Part shown: positions 51,408-58,524 of the stretch, piece by piece
Numbering within the stretch: position 1 is the first letter of the stretch
Layout: every line of letters begins with the position of its first letter
Source of the DNA: an uncultured Pelagibacteraceae bacterium
Lineage (GTDB): Bacteria > Pseudomonadota > Alphaproteobacteria > Pelagibacterales > Pelagibacteraceae
Reading direction: 5' to 3'
Assembly: GCA_902523615.1 (NCBI GenBank)
Contig: CABYZW010000005.1
Location: 1 to 58,524 of the forward strand
Length of the DNA stretch: 58,524 nt
Translations under genes and position numbers: made by a program
The notes under the pieces: generated by a model
Seen by the model: only the letters and a program-made list of their open reading frames with translations
What the model was told of the DNA's origin: nothing
The model's database searches: none

Positions 51408-51872
51408 ATGATAAAAGATATAAAAATCTTAAGTGTTATAATATTAATTTCGATAATTCTTTTTGGATATACGTTTACGTTTGATGAGGTTCCTGAAATT
51501 TTAGCTCAAGGCATGCAGCCAACAATGATGCCGAGGTTAATTTTTTCACTTATAATTTTTTTATGTTTTTTCCAAATTTATCAAAACAAATCTCTTAAAT
51601 CTGAAAATAAAGGATTAATCAAAAGCAACGCATTTATTACATTCGGATATACATTATTTATAGTCTTAATTGCAGATAAGTTAGGTTTTTTAATATCTGT
51701 ATTTCTTTTTACTTTAATAACTCCAATTCTTTGGCAAAGAAAAGATTATGTAAAAATTACATTATATTCATTATGTATGACAATATTTGTATTTATTTTT
51801 TTTACTCTGGTTCTTCAATTAAAGTTTCCACAAGGAATTCTTGAAGAATTTATAATTAGGAATTTTTATTAA
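51408..51872 (+). CDS. tctB: TctB small membrane subunit (system 2)
   Basis: At 154 residues it has four hydrophobic helices and the TctB segment AQGMQPTMMPRLIF after helix 1, like NRGIQPATFPKGL in system 1. It carries no purine-rich ribosome-binding site of its own: the bases before the ATG are the 3' arm of the hairpin and CTCTCAA. Translation may depend on coupling to tctC or melting of the hairpin. It overlaps tctA by one base. Confidence 0.85.
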   Translation: MIKDIKILSVIILISIILFGYTFTFDEVPEILAQGMQPTMMPRLIFSLIIFLCFFQIYQNKSLKSENKGLIKSNAFITFGYTLFIVLIADKLGFLISVFLFTLITPILWQRKDYVKITLYSLCMTIFVFIFFTLVLQLKFPQGILEEFIIRNFY

Positions 51873-53353
51873 TGGATATTTTTTCTAACATCTCATTAAT
51901 ATTAGATACAAAAACATTAGCTTTAATATTGGGTTCGACTATTACTGGAGTTCTTATTGGAGCTTTACCTGGCTTAAGTTCTGGAATGGCAATTGCTTTA
52001 TTGTTACCTTTTACAATTTATCTCGAACCAAGCCAAGCAATTGCAGCAATGGCAGCTTTATATTGTGGTGGTACATTTGGTGGATCGATAACAGCAATAC
52101 TAATTAATGCTCCAGGAGCTCCACCGGCAGCGGCTACAGCTTTTGATGGTTTTCCTATGGCTCAAAAAGGACAAGCAGGAAAAGCATTAGGCATGGCAGC
52201 AGTATCTAGCGTAGTAGGCGGCGTCATATCTTTAATGGTTTTAATTACATTTGCTCCAACCTTAGCCCGTATTGCCTACAAATTTGGTCCCCCAGAATAT
52301 TTTGCCTTAGCTATATTTGGTTTGTCAATGCTTGCTTCTATAAGCTCAAAATCACCAGTTAAAAATTTAATTGGTGGTCTAATAGGATTATTTGTTGCAA
52401 CAATTGGTGTTCATTTAACAACAGGTATCTCAAGATTCACATTCGGAGTTGATGAACTGTTTGAAGGAATTAGTTTTGTTCCAGTCTTAATTGGATTATT
52501 TGCTATGTCAGAAATATTAGTGCAAGCATCTAAAAGTGAACTATTGCTGGAAAGAATAAAATTTTCAGCAATTAAGTTACCTTCTATAACTGAATTTAAA
52601 AGTTGTGGTAAATCAATTTTAAGATCATCAGGCATTGGGACTTTTATTGGTATTTTACCAGCTGAAGGTGGAACAGTCAGTGCAATGATTGGATACAATG
52701 AGGCTAGAAGATGGTCTAAGAATAAAGAAAATTTTGGTAAAGGAGAAATAGAAGGGGTTGCAGCACCTGAGTCTGCAAATAATGCAGCGACAGGTGGTGC
52801 TATGATACCAACATTGGCTCTTGGTATCCCTGGATCAGCGACAACAGCTGTAATTCTTGGTGGGTTTCAAATTCATGGTTTAAGAGCAGGACCATATTTG
52901 TTTGAGCAACAACCTGATCTTTTATACACAATTTTTTACGGGATGTTATTAGCTAATTTTATTTTTTTAGTTTTTGGATTAATGGGAGCTAAAATTTTTT
53001 CTAGAATTTCTTTGATTCCAAGAGGTTATTTATGGCCATCTGTTTTTGTTTTTTGTTTAGTTGGATCTTATGGTTTGTCACAATCAATGGTTGATGTTTA
53101 CATAATGTTAATTTCTGGAGTGATGGGTTTCTTTTTAAGAAGATATGGTTTTTCTCCTGCACCAATAATAATGGGTATAGTCCTAGGAGAATTGGTTGAA
53201 AATTCATTAGCCCAATCTATAATAATTTTTGATCAAAATATTTTCATGTTTTTCACAAGACCAATATGTTTATTATTTTTTAGTTTAACATTTTTAAGTT
53301 TATTTTACAGACCGATTAAAAATTTAATAATGAAAGGAAAAAAAGATGAGTAA
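51872..53353 (+). CDS. tctA: TctA large membrane subunit (system 2)
   Basis: The 493-residue permease is very similar to the system 1 TctA: GALPGLSSGMAIALLLPFTIYLEPSQA near the start, GGTFGGSITAILINAPGAPPAAATAFDGFPMAQKG by segments, GILPAEGGTVSAMIGYNEARRWSKN and NNAATGGAMIPTLALGIPGSATTAVILGG in the second half. The helical repeat is intact. It overlaps the MmgE/PrpD gene by eight bases, so the catabolic gene is coupled to the permease, as the SDR is in system 1. Confidence 0.92.
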   Translation: MDIFSNISLILDTKTLALILGSTITGVLIGALPGLSSGMAIALLLPFTIYLEPSQAIAAMAALYCGGTFGGSITAILINAPGAPPAAATAFDGFPMAQKGQAGKALGMAAVSSVVGGVISLMVLITFAPTLARIAYKFGPPEYFALAIFGLSMLASISSKSPVKNLIGGLIGLFVATIGVHLTTGISRFTFGVDELFEGISFVPVLIGLFAMSEILVQASKSELLLERIKFSAIKLPSITEFKSCGKSILRSSGIGTFIGILPAEGGTVSAMIGYNEARRWSKNKENFGKGEIEGVAAPESANNAATGGAMIPTLALGIPGSATTAVILGGFQIHGLRAGPYLFEQQPDLLYTIFYGMLLANFIFLVFGLMGAKIFSRISLIPRGYLWPSVFVFCLVGSYGLSQSMVDVYIMLISGVMGFFLRRYGFSPAPIIMGIVLGELVENSLAQSIIIFDQNIFMFFTRPICLLFFSLTFLSLFYRPIKNLIMKGKKDE

Positions 53354-54770
53354 AGCATTCACCCCTAATATAAAAACAAAAAAAGGAAAAAACTTAACTA
53401 AATACGTCACTCAATTTATATATAAAAATAAATACAGTAATATCCCAAAAAATGTAATTGAATTAGCAAAGAAACATATATTAGATGGGTTTGGACTTGC
53501 CTTATCTGGTTCGGTTGCAAGAACTGGAGAATATCTTTTTAAAAATATAAAAAAAAATTCTGCAAAAGGAAAAGCTACAGTAATAGGATCAAAAATGAAA
53601 TTACCCAGTCAATTTGCTGCCTTGGCTAATGGAGTAGGTATTCATTCAGATGATTATGATGATACTCAATTAGCTGTTGCAAAAGATAGGGTATATGGAT
53701 TGTTAACCCACCCAACTGCGCCATGTTTGCCAAGTGCATTTGCAGAAGGTGAAATTCATAAGACAAATGGCAAAGATTTTCTAAATGCTTATTTAATTGG
53801 TGTTGATGTTGAATGTAAAATTTCAGAAGCCATGTCTCCAAGACATTATCAACATGGTTTTCATTCTACAGCAACATGTGGAACATTTGCATCTGCAGCA
53901 GCTGCTTCAAAAATTAGAAAATATAATTTTAATAAAATCTTAAGATCTATTGGTATTGCAGCATCCTTGAGTGCAGGATTAAGGGAAAATTTTGGAACCA
54001 TGACTAAACCATTACATGCAGGAAGAGCGGCAGAAAGTGGAGTAGTTGCTTGTGATCTATCTAATTATGGCTGGTCATCAACTGATAAAATTTTAGAGTC
54101 TCCTAGAGGTTTTTTTCAAGCTCATGGGGGTGGTTATGATATAAACGCTATTAAAGGAAAACTAGGAAGACCATGGACTTTTTCGAAACCTGGCATATCA
54201 ATTAAACCTCATCCGTGCGGATCCTTAACTCATCCAGGAATGACAAAAATGTTAGAATTAATCAAAGAACATAACATAATGCCAGATCAAGTTTTAAAAG
54301 TCGATGTAGGGACAAATCATAATATGCAAAATGCACTTATTCATCATAGACCAAAAAATGAGTTTCAGGCAAAGTTTAGCATGGAATATTCAATGGCAAT
54401 TTTGTTGATTGAGAGAAGAGCTTATATCCCAGAATATCAGGACAATAGAATTAATAAATCTGACGTACAAAAAATGTTAAGAAAAGTTAATTTTTATAAA
54501 AACAAAACAGCCGAAGCCGCAGGTTATGATAAAATGACAACTATAATTGATATCTATTTAAAAAATGGAAAAAAGATATCTGGTAGAGGAGATTTTGGAA
54601 AAGGAAGTCCTGCCATTCCAATGTCTTATGATGAGGTTGCTGATAAATTTTTAGGTTGTGCTGAATTTGCTAAATGGCCAGTAACAAAATCAAAAAAAAT
54701 AATTAAATTAGTAAAAAATTTAGAAAAGATTAATGATATAAGGATACTTGGTAGGTTATTGAGTAAATAA
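53346..54770 (+). CDS. MmgE/PrpD-family protein
   Basis: This 474-residue protein shares the 2-methylcitrate dehydratase (PrpD) fold: NVIELAKKHILDGFGLALSGS by segments near residues 35-56, ANGVGIHSDDYDDTQ (near residues 94-108), GTFASAAAASKIRKYN, KPLHAGRAAESGVVAC and KPHPCGSLTHPG near residues 282-294. Family members dehydrate or isomerise tricarboxylates such as citrate analogues. Because it overlaps TctA, the transported compound of system 2 is probably its substrate or a close derivative. It lacks the start motif of strict PrpD, so the reaction is open. Confidence 0.85.
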   Translation: MSKAFTPNIKTKKGKNLTKYVTQFIYKNKYSNIPKNVIELAKKHILDGFGLALSGSVARTGEYLFKNIKKNSAKGKATVIGSKMKLPSQFAALANGVGIHSDDYDDTQLAVAKDRVYGLLTHPTAPCLPSAFAEGEIHKTNGKDFLNAYLIGVDVECKISEAMSPRHYQHGFHSTATCGTFASAAAASKIRKYNFNKILRSIGIAASLSAGLRENFGTMTKPLHAGRAAESGVVACDLSNYGWSSTDKILESPRGFFQAHGGGYDINAIKGKLGRPWTFSKPGISIKPHPCGSLTHPGMTKMLELIKEHNIMPDQVLKVDVGTNHNMQNALIHHRPKNEFQAKFSMEYSMAILLIERRAYIPEYQDNRINKSDVQKMLRKVNFYKNKTAEAAGYDKMTTIIDIYLKNGKKISGRGDFGKGSPAIPMSYDEVADKFLGCAEFAKWPVTKSKKIIKLVKNLEKINDIRILGRLLSK

Positions 54771-54809
54771 TTACAATTTCAATTAAAAGTTGTGTAAGTA
54801 AATTTTAAG

Positions 54810-54839
54810 TTGCATTAAAATCAATACTATAATTATAAT
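54810..54839 (+). promoter_or_regulatory. Candidate promoter for third tctC
   Basis: TTGCAT (54810-54815) and a perfect TATAAT (54834-54839) are spaced by 18 bases. A second TATAAT begins at 54828. They lie 31 bases before the tctC start in the 100-base gap after the MmgE/PrpD gene. AAGGAAGGA follows as a strong ribosome-binding site. A separate transcription start for system 3 is therefore likely. Confidence 0.5.
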
Positions 54840-54870
54840 TATTTTTTTAAATTAAGGAAGGAAATAAATA

Positions 54871-55851
54871 ATGATAAATATAAAAAAAATAGTTTCAGTA
54901 TTTTTTTCAGCACTTCTTTTAATCTCAGCAACAACTACAAATTCAATTGCAATTGATAAAATTCATTTTGTTATTGGTGGTGGTGCTGGAGGTGGTTGGG
55001 ATGGAACTGCTAGAGGTACTGGAGAAGCTTTAACGAAAGCTGGTTTCTTAAAAAGTGCATCATTTGAAAATATGTCAGGTGGTGGTGGAGGTAAAGCACT
55101 TGCTTATATGATTAATACTAAGCCTGAAAATACAATCTTAGTGCAATCTACTCCTTTAGTTTTAAGATCAATCACAAGACACAAAGGTTACGTAAGTGGT
55201 AGTGGTACTTTATCTTACAAAGACGTTGTGCCAATAGCCGGAGTAATAGGAGATTATGGTGCAATAGCAGTTGCTAAAAGTTCACCTTATAAAAACTTTG
55301 AGGATGTTGTCAAGGCTTATAAAGCAGACCCCAATTCAATAAAAATGGCTGGAGGCTCTGTTAGAGGAAGTATGGACCATTTAATTGGTGCTTTAGCATT
55401 TCAAGCTGCAGGAGCAAATCCTAATGACGTAGCTTATATTCCTTATGATGCAGGCGGAAAAGCATTAGCAGGACTATTATCTGGTGAAACTCAAATTATT
55501 TCTACTGGTTTAGGTGAATTAATGGGAGCAAGAGACCAGGTGAGAATAATTGGTATAACAGCACCTGACCGAGTCTCAGATGCGCCAGACGCACCAACAC
55601 TTAAAGAACAAGGGTATGATGTTCAGTTTGTTAACTGGAGAGGATTTTTTGGCCCTCCAGGTATGAGCAATAAAGATAAAAAAGCTATTGCTAAAATGTT
55701 AGGTGATGTTCAAAAAACTCCTGAGTGGGAAACTGTTAGAGCAAGAAATGCTTGGGTTAATATTTATAACCCTGATAAAAAGTTTGTTAAATTTTTAAAA
55801 ACACAAACTAACGAAATGACAGCTCTTATGAAAAAACTAGGAGTTATTTAA
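54871..55851 (+). CDS. tctC: TctC/Bug-family solute-binding protein (system 3)
   Basis: The 326-residue protein has a signal peptide (about 27 residues, ending TNSIA) and a diverged Bug loop, VIGGGAGGGWDGTARGTGEAL by segments near residues 35-54. GGSVRGSMDHLIGALAFQAAG near residues 162-182 and NWRGFFGPPGMSNKDKKAI near residues 262-280 are typical of the family. The Trp in the ligand loop and lack of the HAG motif set it apart from systems 1 and 2, so a different carboxylate is expected. Confidence 0.9.
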   Translation: MINIKKIVSVFFSALLLISATTTNSIAIDKIHFVIGGGAGGGWDGTARGTGEALTKAGFLKSASFENMSGGGGGKALAYMINTKPENTILVQSTPLVLRSITRHKGYVSGSGTLSYKDVVPIAGVIGDYGAIAVAKSSPYKNFEDVVKAYKADPNSIKMAGGSVRGSMDHLIGALAFQAAGANPNDVAYIPYDAGGKALAGLLSGETQIISTGLGELMGARDQVRIIGITAPDRVSDAPDAPTLKEQGYDVQFVNWRGFFGPPGMSNKDKKAIAKMLGDVQKTPEWETVRARNAWVNIYNPDKKFVKFLKTQTNEMTALMKKLGVI

Positions 55852-55871
55852 TCCACAGGATTAATTAATTT

Positions 55872-55923
55872 AAAGAGCAGTGAATATAAATACTACTAAA
55901 ATTATATCACTGCTCTTTTTTAT
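55872..55923 (+). terminator. Intrinsic terminator overlapping the tctB start (system 3)
   Basis: AAAGAGCAGTGA (55872-55883) pairs perfectly with TCACTGCTCTTT (55907-55918). With one bulged A the stem continues for about six more pairs. A T-run follows (TTTTTTATTTTTT). The GTG start of tctB (55880) lies in the left arm, and the T-run encodes the Phe residues of the first membrane helix of TctB. Confidence 0.85.
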
Positions 55924-56350
55924 TTTTTCAGCATTTTATCTATATACTGCTTATCAAATTCAAGTTTTTGCATTTGATGAAAATGCCCCTTTTAATGCAA
56001 GAACTTTTCCGATCTATCTCGGTTATGCAGGATTATTCTTTTCAGGTTTAAAATTAATTTTACCTGATCCAGATACAATTAAAGTTGAGCATAGAAACTT
56101 GGCGTACAAGAAGACCTTACTACTTATAATCGTTTCAATTATTTATGGAGCAACAATTTTAAAAGCTGGTTATTTTTTAACTACTTCATTATTTCTTTTA
56201 TCTTCATATTATTTTTTAGGTGAAAGAAGATGGTTTTTAATGTTTTTTCTTTCTTTCCCATTTGTTGCGGCATTTATGTATTTTATTCATGGCATTCTTG
56301 AAATTTACTTGAGGGATCCTTTTTTACAGTCGATTGGAGTAATGGGATGA
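55880..56350 (+). CDS. tctB: TctB small membrane subunit (system 3)
   Basis: The 156-residue protein starts at GTG (55880) and has four hydrophobic helices, the first from residue 8 (IISLLFFIFSAFYLY). FNARTFPIYLGYAGLFFSG near residues 36-54 replaces the QPATFP motif of the other TctBs. The start codon and the first 15 codons are part of a strong terminator hairpin, so the initiation region would be masked in the folded message. Its stop overlaps tctA by four bases (ATGA). Confidence 0.82.
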   Translation: MNINTTKIISLLFFIFSAFYLYTAYQIQVFAFDENAPFNARTFPIYLGYAGLFFSGLKLILPDPDTIKVEHRNLAYKKTLLLIIVSIIYGATILKAGYFLTTSLFLLSSYYFLGERRWFLMFFLSFPFVAAFMYFIHGILEIYLRDPFLQSIGVMG

Positions 56351-57849
56351 TCGAAGGAATTCTAATTGGATTAAAAACAGCTCTAACGTTTCAAAATATT
56401 TTTATGGTTATGATTGGTTGTTTTTTTGGAACAGTAATAGGCATGTTACCAGGACTTGGTCCAATGACAGCGATTGCCTTGATGATACCGATTACTTATG
56501 GATTTGATCCAGCTACTGGTTTAATTTTAATGGCTGGTGTTTATTATGGAGCTGTTTTCGGTGGCTCAACATCATCAATATTATTAAACGCTCCAGGAAT
56601 TCCAGGTACAGTTGCTACTGCATTTGATGGATATCCAATGGCTCAACAAGGTAAAGCTGGAAAAGCATTAGCAATAGCAGCATGGAGCTCATTTGCAGGA
56701 GGAACATTATCAGCAATTTATCTATTATTTATGGCTCCAAGTTTGTCAAAAGTAAGTTTATCTTTTAGATCTCCAGACTATTTTGCTCTAATGATTTTAG
56801 GCTTGACTGCTATCGCAGCTTTCTCATCAAAGGGTCAATTTTTAAAAGCAATGATGATGGTAGTTTTAGGATTAATGTTAGCATCAGTTGGACAAGATTC
56901 ATTATCTGATATTACAAGATTTACTTTTAATAATATGAATTTGACAGATGGAATAAGTTTCGTACTTATTGTAATGGCAACCTTTGCAATGAGTGAGGCA
57001 TTGTCAATTATTTTAAAAAGAAATGATCCAACGGCAACAGCTAAACAAGTTTCATTAACAGAGTTAGGCTCAATTAAAATAAATAAAGAGGAACGGGGAA
57101 AAATGTACAAAACAATCCCTAGGTCATCCATTATAGGATTTTTAATTGGTGTTTTACCTGGCGCAGGTGCAACTATAGCTTCGTTCTTAGCTTATGGCAT
57201 GGAAAGAAATTTAGTAAAAGACGAAGAGAAAGAAAAGTTTGGTAAAGGCAGTGTTAATGGCTTATCTGCTCCAGAAACTGCTAATAACGCTGCTTGCTCA
57301 GGATCATTCGTCCCAATGTTAACTCTTGGGATCCCTGGAAGTGGAACGACAGCAGTTATGCTTGGAGCTCTTTTAGGTTTTGGAATTCAACCTGGGCCAA
57401 GACTTTATATGACTAATCCAGAAATTTTCTGGTCTGTCATTATGTCTATGTATGTTGGAATGGTTATCTTGCTAATATTAAATCTACCATTGATACCTTA
57501 TATAGCCAGAATTTTAGCAGTTCCAAAGAATTATTTAATCCCATTAATTTTATTTTTTTCAATGACAGGAATTTATGTAATGTCATTTAATAACTTTGAT
57601 ATTTATCTAATGATAGGAATCGCTGTTGTGGCTACATTTTTAAGATTATATGATTTCCCAATGCCTCCTTTAATTTTAGCTTTTATTTTAGGTGGCTTGA
57701 TGGAAGAAAATTTAAGGAGGTCTTTACTTTTAAGTAATGGATCTTGGGAATTTTTATGGGACAGAACTCTTACAGTTTGTATTTTAGCAACAACAATACT
57801 TATTGTTGTTTGGCATGTTTATAAAACTTTAATAAAAAATAAATCTTAA
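56347..57849 (+). CDS. tctA: TctA large membrane subunit (system 3)
   Basis: At 500 residues it is a complete TctA with GMLPGLGPMTAIALMIPITYGFDPATGLILMAGVYYGAVFGG by segments near the start, LNAPGIPGTVATAFDGYPMAQQG, IGVLPGAGATIASFLAYG and ANNAACSGSFVPMLTLGIPGSGTTAVMLGA. It is more distant from systems 1 and 2, which are close to each other. The stop shares a TTAA overlap with the convergent GT4 gene. No catabolic gene follows on its strand. Confidence 0.92.
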   Translation: MIEGILIGLKTALTFQNIFMVMIGCFFGTVIGMLPGLGPMTAIALMIPITYGFDPATGLILMAGVYYGAVFGGSTSSILLNAPGIPGTVATAFDGYPMAQQGKAGKALAIAAWSSFAGGTLSAIYLLFMAPSLSKVSLSFRSPDYFALMILGLTAIAAFSSKGQFLKAMMMVVLGLMLASVGQDSLSDITRFTFNNMNLTDGISFVLIVMATFAMSEALSIILKRNDPTATAKQVSLTELGSIKINKEERGKMYKTIPRSSIIGFLIGVLPGAGATIASFLAYGMERNLVKDEEKEKFGKGSVNGLSAPETANNAACSGSFVPMLTLGIPGSGTTAVMLGALLGFGIQPGPRLYMTNPEIFWSVIMSMYVGMVILLILNLPLIPYIARILAVPKNYLIPLILFFSMTGIYVMSFNNFDIYLMIGIAVVATFLRLYDFPMPPLILAFILGGLMEENLRRSLLLSNGSWEFLWDRTLTVCILATTILIVVWHVYKTLIKNKS

Positions 57850-58524
57850 TTAATAATCTTTTTATATTCTTCTAATATTTTATCCCACTGAAACTTGGAA
57901 ACATATTCTTTTGCATTTTTGCCAAATTCTAAATATTTTTTATTCTCAATCATAGAATTCAATGACGAATAGATATCATCTAGATTATTTCCATCACAAA
58001 TTAAACCTGTTTTACCATTTTCTATTGCATCAGATGCGCCCCCATCTTTACCCCCTAAAGATGGAATTCCATATTGAGCTGCTTCTATATAAGCAATACC
58101 AAAACCCTCAACAGAGGTTTTGTGGATTACAGAGGGCATAACAAATATATTTGATTTTGAGATTAAAGCGTTTTTAAGATCTGTACTAATATCTTTAAAA
58201 AACATAACTTGAGTACTTAAATCAAGTTCTTGAACTAATTTTTTTAAATTTTCCTCCTCATCACCATAACCAATGCAAATATAAACAATATCAGGATACA
58301 ACTGTTTTAAATTTCTAAGTGCCATCATTACTCTTTCGTGATTTTTTCTTTTATCAAATCTAGAAACAGTGATTAAACGAGGTGTCTTTGTTTTAAGTAA
58401 ACTATCAACTTTTTCTAAAGATTTTTTATTTAATTCCTCAGTAGGCTTTACGCCTGGATTAATCACTAAAACTCTATCCTCTCTTAATCCATTGTTTATA
58501 GCAAGGTTTTTGGTATATACTGAA
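57846..58524 (-). CDS. GT4-family glycosyltransferase, 5' end beyond window
   Basis: The frame is open to the window edge at 58524 (226 codons seen), so the N-terminal GT-B domain is missing. The visible C-terminal half carries the donor-binding domain: VINPGVKP, LITVSRFDKRKNHERVMMAL (near the start), VYICIGYGDEEENLKKLV, FVMPSVIHKTSVEGFGIAYIEAAQYGIPSLGG by segments with the conserved E-G-F-G-x-x-x-x-E motif, and GLICDG. A GTG at 58466 could be misread as a start, but the frame upstream still encodes family-like residues (REDRVL), so it is internal. Sugar and acceptor are unknown. Confidence 0.85.
   Translation of the reverse strand, partial: SVYTKNLAINNGLREDRVLVINPGVKPTEELNKKSLEKVDSLLKTKTPRLITVSRFDKRKNHERVMMALRNLKQLYPDIVYICIGYGDEEENLKKLVQELDLSTQVMFFKDISTDLKNALISKSNIFVMPSVIHKTSVEGFGIAYIEAAQYGIPSLGGKDGGASDAIENGKTGLICDGNNLDDIYSSLNSMIENKKYLEFGKNAKEYVSKFQWDKILEEYKKIIN

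Noticed and set aside
57846..58466. Complete small glycosyltransferase starting at the GTG at 58466
   Set aside because: The frame continues upstream to the window edge with family-like sequence, and the N-terminal GT-B domain would be missing. It is a truncated gene, not a short one.

Overview
The window looks like a chromosomal segment of a SAR11-type marine alphaproteobacterium (Pelagibacterales). This is inferred from the very AT-rich sequence, the near absence of spacers (no gap over 300 bases lacks a gene; the longest are about 140-175 bases), the many overlapping genes, and a gene set dominated by high-affinity uptake of small organic acids and sulfonates. No insertion sequence, prophage, CRISPR array or rRNA was seen. 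One tRNA with a CAT anticodon lies at 34397-34473.

Layout. 1-4377: end of a hot-dog thioesterase gene, a GYD-domain protein, an aldehyde dehydrogenase, an enolase-superfamily acid-sugar dehydratase and a PdxA-family dehydrogenase. 4446-10350: the first tripartite tricarboxylate transporter (TctC-TctB-TctA) in line with an SDR dehydrogenase, an FAH-family hydrolase, CcdA and a flavin reductase. 10340-12307: a BBOX/TauD-type dioxygenase and a HisN-like phosphatase. 12300-15720: a ten-gene minus-strand operon of small proteins, many resembling dimeric alpha/beta-barrel (ABM/DUF1330) and NTF2 folds. 15785-19699: cysteine synthesis (cysE-cysK), a VOC protein, a LysE exporter, alternative oxidase and an exported MsrB. 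19696-31810: sulfonate region, with tauABC followed by an LDH2/ComC-type dehydrogenase, a short phosphotransacetylase and an HpsN/HisD-type dehydrogenase on the minus strand, and divergently an omega-amino acid:pyruvate aminotransferase, alanine dehydrogenase and a DMGDH-like oxidase. 31807-34473: BASS transporter, a regulator with two winged helices, two small paralogous membrane proteins and the tRNA. 34502-39220: dTDP-rhamnose operon rmlBACD, a GT2 glycosyltransferase and a methyltransferase. 39229-44339: polyamine/methylthioadenosine module (apt, mtnP, exported hydrolase, mtnA, class II aldolase, fused speD-speE). 44400-50240: polar amino-acid ABC transporter without its ATPase, a pita-bread hydrolase, a DUF6165-like protein with a GT9 glycosyltransferase, and an AbrB-type membrane protein. 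50382-57849: two further TctCBA systems with an MmgE/PrpD protein between them. 57846-58524: a truncated GT4 glycosyltransferase gene.

How it fits together. Three Tct systems, a taurine-type ABC system and an amino-acid ABC system each begin with a secreted binding protein, and each has a strong hairpin right after the binding-protein gene. In two Tct systems the hairpin is an intrinsic terminator lying inside the start of tctB. This suggests that differential expression of abundant binding protein over scarce permease is set by RNA structure. The sulfonate genes outline uptake, transamination, pyruvate recycling, oxidation and acetyl-phosphate use, but sulfoacetaldehyde acetyltransferase is not in the window. 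The speDE/mtnP/apt/mtnA/aldolase set outlines a short methylthioadenosine route that would end in dihydroxyacetone phosphate rather than methionine. Candidate operators are visible in the tauA/aminotransferase divergent region and upstream of the double winged-helix regulator.
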